DNA of 35,267 nt, from assembly GCF_016834455.1 (NCBI RefSeq), contig NZ_CP069213.1:4202501-4237767 (forward strand), given 5' to 3'. The position numbers were made by a program, and so were the translations under genes. Of this stretch, positions 32,448 through 35,267 are shown piece after piece; the first letter of the stretch is position 1, and each line of letters starts with the position of its first letter. A model generated the notes under the pieces. That model saw only the letters and a program-made list of their open reading frames with translations. It had not been told where the DNA came from and did not search any database. This DNA is from Shewanella litorisediminis (GTDB taxonomy: Bacteria; Pseudomonadota; Gammaproteobacteria; Enterobacterales; Shewanellaceae).

Positions 32448-34070
32448 TTATTTTAAGCCTTTTTTCTCCAGTGAGGCATAAATAATCTTCTGTTGGATGA
32501 TGGCAACAATGTTACCCACCAGCCAGTAGAGTACCAGACCTGCAGGGAACCACAGGAAGAATACGGTGAAGATCATCGGCATCCACTGCAGCATCTTCTG
32601 TTGCATTGGGTCCATGTTGGGAGCCATGGGCTGCATCTTCTGCATCATCCACATGGAGGCACCCATCAACAGTGGCAGTACGTAATAAGGGTCCTGCACC
32701 GACAAATCCTGGATCCACAGCATGAATGGCGCATGGCGCAGTTCAACGCTTTCCAGCAGCACCCAGTAAAGGGCGATGAAGATTGGCATCTGCAGCAGGA
32801 TGGGCAGACAGCCGCCCATGGGGTTAACCTTTTCCTTCTTATACAGGTCCATCATGGCCTGACCCATCTTCTGGCGGTCATCACCGAAGCGGTCTTTCAG
32901 CTCCTGCAACTTGGGCTGCAGGTTGCGCATCTTGGCCATGGACACATATTGTGCCTTGGTGAGCGGATACAAGAGACCCCGTACAGTCAGGGTTACCAGA
33001 ATGATGGCCATACCCCAGTTGTGCACCAGGCTTTGGAAGAACATCAGTACCCAGTGAATAGGTACCGCCAGCCACCACAGGAAGCCGTAGTCCACTACCA
33101 GGTTCAGGGTGTCAGACAGGGCAGACAGAGCCGCCTGATCTTTTGGACCCACATAGAAGGTAGCTGAAATGGTTTCACTGGCACCTGGCGCTACGTCGTG
33201 CACCGCACCTTTAAAGCCGATATTGGCGAGGCCACCGGCACTGACGGATGTGAACAGGGTGTTCTTGTCAGACGCTGCCGGAACCCAGGCAGACACGAAG
33301 TAGTGCTGCAGCATGGCAACCCAACCACCGAGAGTCGGCTCTTCAAGGTCTTTCTTGCCCATGTCTTCGAAGCTGTACTTCTCATAACGCACATCGGCGG
33401 TGGAGAAGGCGGCGCCACGATAGGTGGGCATCATCATGCTGCTTTCGCTGGCGGCGATGGTGTGCTTGATTTGACCGTACATCTGCACCTGCACTGGGGC
33501 ATCTGAGTTGTTGGCAACGCGATAATCCACGCCTACATCAAATTGGCCACGCTTGAATACAAACACCTTGGTGAAGCTCACACCGGTATCTGTGGTCAGG
33601 GTCAGCGGTACTTCCAGGGTGTCCTGGCCTTCAGCCAGCGTGTATGTGTCGGCGGCGGCAGCGAACTTGGCGCGGCCACTGGCGGCACTGTCGATACCAT
33701 CACGACCAATCAGACCACTCTGGGCGATGTAGCTGAAGTTATTTTTCTGCTCCAGCAGAACAAAAGGAGCTTCTTCGTTTTGTTCCAGCTTATGGGTCAG
33801 CAATGCGGCATAGACGATGTCACCGCCAACAGGGTTAATCTGTACGTCCAGCTGATCGGTTTTAACACGGATCAGATTTTGGGTTGCTGCCACTGTGGCA
33901 GGTACACCGGCATCGGCTGTAGGAACGTCACTGTTGATAGCCTGGTCGTGGATTTGAGCCGCCGCTACTTCTGTGGCTGGTTTGGGTGCCTTGTCGGATT
34001 CCCACTGTTGCCAGAGCAAAAAGCTGACAAACAGCAGGCCGATGAGCAATAGATTGCGTTGAGATTCCAT
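32448..34070 (-). CDS. yidC: Membrane protein insertase YidC
   Basis: 540 residues, the proteobacterial long form. TM1 is at residues about 6-20 (NLLLIGLLFVSFLLW), followed by a large periplasmic beta-sandwich domain (about 60-330) and the conserved five-helix insertase core with VRGLLYPLTKAQYVSMAKMR (carrying the groove Arg), MGGCLPILLQMPIFIALYWVLLESVELRHAPF and the C-terminal FFLWFPAGLVLYWLVGNI. It inserts small membrane proteins, including the ATP synthase c and a subunits encoded in this window, alone or with SecYEG. It starts 4 bases after yidD ends. Confidence 0.98.
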   Translation of the reverse strand: MESQRNLLLIGLLFVSFLLWQQWESDKAPKPATEVAAAQIHDQAINSDVPTADAGVPATVAATQNLIRVKTDQLDVQINPVGGDIVYAALLTHKLEQNEEAPFVLLEQKNNFSYIAQSGLIGRDGIDSAASGRAKFAAAADTYTLAEGQDTLEVPLTLTTDTGVSFTKVFVFKRGQFDVGVDYRVANNSDAPVQVQMYGQIKHTIAASESSMMMPTYRGAAFSTADVRYEKYSFEDMGKKDLEEPTLGGWVAMLQHYFVSAWVPAASDKNTLFTSVSAGGLANIGFKGAVHDVAPGASETISATFYVGPKDQAALSALSDTLNLVVDYGFLWWLAVPIHWVLMFFQSLVHNWGMAIILVTLTVRGLLYPLTKAQYVSMAKMRNLQPKLQELKDRFGDDRQKMGQAMMDLYKKEKVNPMGGCLPILLQMPIFIALYWVLLESVELRHAPFMLWIQDLSVQDPYYVLPLLMGASMWMMQKMQPMAPNMDPMQQKMLQWMPMIFTVFFLWFPAGLVLYWLVGNIVAIIQQKIIYASLEKKGLK

Positions 34071-34074
34071 AGCC

Positions 34075-34329
34075 TTATTTATTACACCTGTCTTTTTTCG
34101 GAGGGACGGGATCGTTGCCGCCCGGATGTAAAGGGTGACATTTTAATATGCGTTTGGCTGCAAACCAACAGCCTTTTATAACACCGTGAAGCTTGATGGC
34201 TTCAATGGCGTAATGTGAGCAAGTTGGCTGAAAACGACATTTAGGCCCAAGGATTGGGCTGATAAAGATTTGGTAGCCGCGAATAAGCGTGGTGGCTAGC
34301 CATTGAAACGGCGACTGAGTTTGCGCCAT
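34075..34329 (-). CDS. yidD: Membrane protein insertion efficiency factor YidD
   Basis: 84 residues. Family core: RGYQIFISPILGPKCRFQPTCSHYAIEAIKLHG, with a downstream GCWFAAKRILKCHPLHPGGNDPVP. The N-terminal amphipathic segment attaches it to the inner membrane, where it assists YidC-dependent insertion. It overlaps rnpA by 34 bases, so translation is probably coupled, as in other gammaproteobacteria. Confidence 0.96.
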   Translation of the reverse strand: MAQTQSPFQWLATTLIRGYQIFISPILGPKCRFQPTCSHYAIEAIKLHGVIKGCWFAAKRILKCHPLHPGGNDPVPPKKDRCNK

Positions 34330-34652
34330 AGCTTATCTACCAGCTTATGAAGTTCGGGATTCTCCAAATCCATAACCCCTTTGCGAACCAGCACGACTAT
34401 ATCCAGCGGAGGCAGGTCGTGTTGATGCAATCTGAAGCTCTCCCGAATCACCCTTTTAACCCTGTTACGGTCGTGGGCGCGTTTTACCTGGCGTTTGGGC
34501 ACAGTTAAACCCACTCGAGGATGTTCCTGAGTGTTCGGAATGGCAAGCAAAGTGATTTCAGCAGAAGATGCTTTGATAGGATTGGTGAAAACAGCTTGAA
34601 ATTGCGCGGGAGTTAACAAACGTAACTCCCGCGTAAAGGTGTAGCTAGTCAC
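34296..34652 (-). CDS. rnpA: Ribonuclease P protein component
   Basis: 118 residues starting with GTG (MTSYTFTRELRLLTPAQFQAVF). It binds the catalytic RNase P RNA for tRNA 5' maturation. The RNR motif is present in ARDRNRVKRVIRESFR-like form (AHDRNRVKRVIRESFR), with PRVGLTVPKRQVKRA before it and LVDKLWRKLSRRF at the end. The GTG start and a poor ribosome binding site suggest deliberately low translation compared with rpmH, 16 bases upstream. Confidence 0.97.
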   Translation of the reverse strand: MTSYTFTRELRLLTPAQFQAVFTNPIKASSAEITLLAIPNTQEHPRVGLTVPKRQVKRAHDRNRVKRVIRESFRLHQHDLPPLDIVVLVRKGVMDLENPELHKLVDKLWRKLSRRFNG

Positions 34653-34668
34653 CTAGATGTCGACCTGA

Positions 34669-34806
34669 TTAGGCAGACAGACGAGCGCGACCCTTGGCAC
34701 GGCGACGAGCCAGTACCTTGCGGCCGTTAGCTGTAGCCATGCGAGCGCGGAAGCCGTGAGAACGCTTGCGCTTCAGGTTGCTAGGTTGAAAAGTACGTTT
34801 ACTCAT
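34669..34806 (-). CDS. rpmH: 50S ribosomal protein L34
   Basis: 45 residues read directly from the minus strand: MSKRTFQPSNLKRKRSHGF, then RARMATANGRKVLARRRAKGR, ending ARLSA. About half of the residues are Arg, Lys or His. It is the highly conserved L34 of the large ribosomal subunit and the first gene of the rpmH-rnpA-yidD-yidC unit, divergent from dnaA as in most bacteria. The frame is complete, with ATG at 34806 and TAA at 34671-34669. Confidence 0.98.
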   Translation of the reverse strand: MSKRTFQPSNLKRKRSHGFRARMATANGRKVLARRRAKGRARLSA

Positions 34807-34894
34807 GGTGGCAATCCGTCTTTACTGGTTAACATTCCTTGACGCTGAAACAAGAAATCTGAAATCAGAGACAAGGGCATAAAAAAGAGGCCGA

Positions 34895-34923
34895 ATTGTA
34901 ATCACCTAAACGCCTCTCGTCAA
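34895..34923 (-). promoter_or_regulatory. Strong promoter of the rpmH operon
   Basis: On the minus strand TTGACG (plus 34918-34923) and TACAAT (34895-34900) are exactly 17 bases apart, about 90 bases before the rpmH start. This is close to the sigma-70 ideal, as expected for a ribosomal protein gene. Confidence 0.75.
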
Positions 34924-34995
34924 GAAGCGTGACTCAACAGCGACACATTACAGCCAGATTTTTTCTTCATTGGCCTTATTAAGAACCCTACAGAA

Positions 34996-35267
34996 TGTGG
35001 ATAACTCTGTGCATCTACACAATATCTGGTAGATCTGGGGACGACTAACAAGATCAGAAGCCGCGCATTATAGATCAATATGGATCCCTTAATAAAGCAG
35101 GATTTCCGCCATTGGGCTGTGAAATAGATCCTTTTCGATCTTGACTGATCAGAGTTATTCAGATCTTGAGATCTCCCTGTTGATAATTCCATTTTAAGGA
35201 TAGCGATCCCGTCAGAGTCCCGATAGAATACTCCTCCTTTGGATAGTTATTTTTTGGGGACGGAACA
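34996..35267 (+). promoter_or_regulatory. Upstream control region of dnaA (DnaA box and GATC cluster)
   Basis: The window ends before dnaA, which by conserved order should start at or just past 35267; the last bases (GGGGACGGAACA) could be its ribosome binding site. A perfect DnaA box TGTGGATAA lies at 34996-35004 and a one-mismatch copy TGTTGATAA at 35178-35186, fitting autorepression by DnaA. Ten GATC sites fall between 35032 and 35207. A weak promoter (TTCAGA, 17 bases, TGATAA at 35181-35186) overlaps the second box. No credible protein-coding gene is seen from 34807 to 35267. Confidence 0.65.

Noticed and set aside
34881..34916. GAGGC/GCCTC hairpin followed by six T on the minus strand before rpmH
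   Set aside because: The left arm lies inside the promoter spacer, upstream of the likely transcription start, so the hairpin would not form in the rpmH transcript.
34920..35192. Minus-strand 90-codon frame upstream of rpmH
   Set aside because: It overlaps the rpmH promoter and the dnaA control region, and shows no protein-family signal.
1..35267. tRNA or rRNA genes, CRISPR arrays, insertion sequences, prophage
   Set aside because: None seen by eye: no repeat-spacer pattern, transposase, integrase or cloverleaf-like sequence was noticed. A covariance-model scan would be needed to exclude small RNAs.

Overview
The window reads as the replication-origin end of a Shewanella-type gammaproteobacterial chromosome. 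Gene content and order (ccoG, glmS, glmU, atpIBEFHAGDC, parAB, rsmG, mnmG, oriC, mioC, mnmE, yidC, yidD, rnpA, rpmH, upstream region of dnaA) are typical of the order, and many proteins match Shewanella relatives closely. The species is not assigned. The window stops just before where dnaA should begin, so it may be the end of a record linearised at dnaA.

Bases 1-4970: a 3'-truncated ccoG diverges from a small membrane-anchored protein gene. Next come menB (menaquinone synthesis), a tiny DUF2061 membrane protein behind a near-perfect Fur box, and on the minus strand two translationally coupled lipoprotein genes: a 74-residue His-rich one and a DUF1996 one. Bases 4974-11500: a DeoR-family regulator and glmS form a probable operon with an operator array over a strong promoter. 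A Fur-box-preceded TonB-dependent siderophore receptor separates them from glmU.

Bases 11518-23044, all on the minus strand: the complete F1Fo ATP synthase operon, parB/parA, rsmG and mnmG. Bases 23045-23490 are oriC, with E. coli-like 13-mers, DnaA boxes and dense GATC sites, followed by mioC. Bases 24078-30871 are a more variable segment: a membrane-anchored endonuclease/exonuclease/phosphatase-fold protein; a glutathione-dependent formaldehyde detoxification pair (frmA and an S-formylglutathione hydrolase) with a divergent LysR regulator; an unknown membrane/coiled-coil protein; and a LysR regulator divergent from an Old Yellow Enzyme homologue that lacks the usual active-site Tyr. Bases 30998-34806 are mnmE and rpmH-rnpA-yidD-yidC, read from a strong promoter. 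Bases 34807-35267 hold a second GATC-dense, DnaA-box-containing stretch that should be the dnaA control region.

Most of the window is core housekeeping: energy, cell-wall precursor UDP-GlcNAc, chromosome replication and segregation, tRNA modification and membrane protein insertion. No tRNA, rRNA, CRISPR array, insertion sequence or prophage was seen. The less-described material is the coupled lipoprotein pair, the Fur-box DUF2061 gene, the DeoR-glmS operator, a menB leader hairpin, the variant Old Yellow Enzyme and the two GATC-rich regions.
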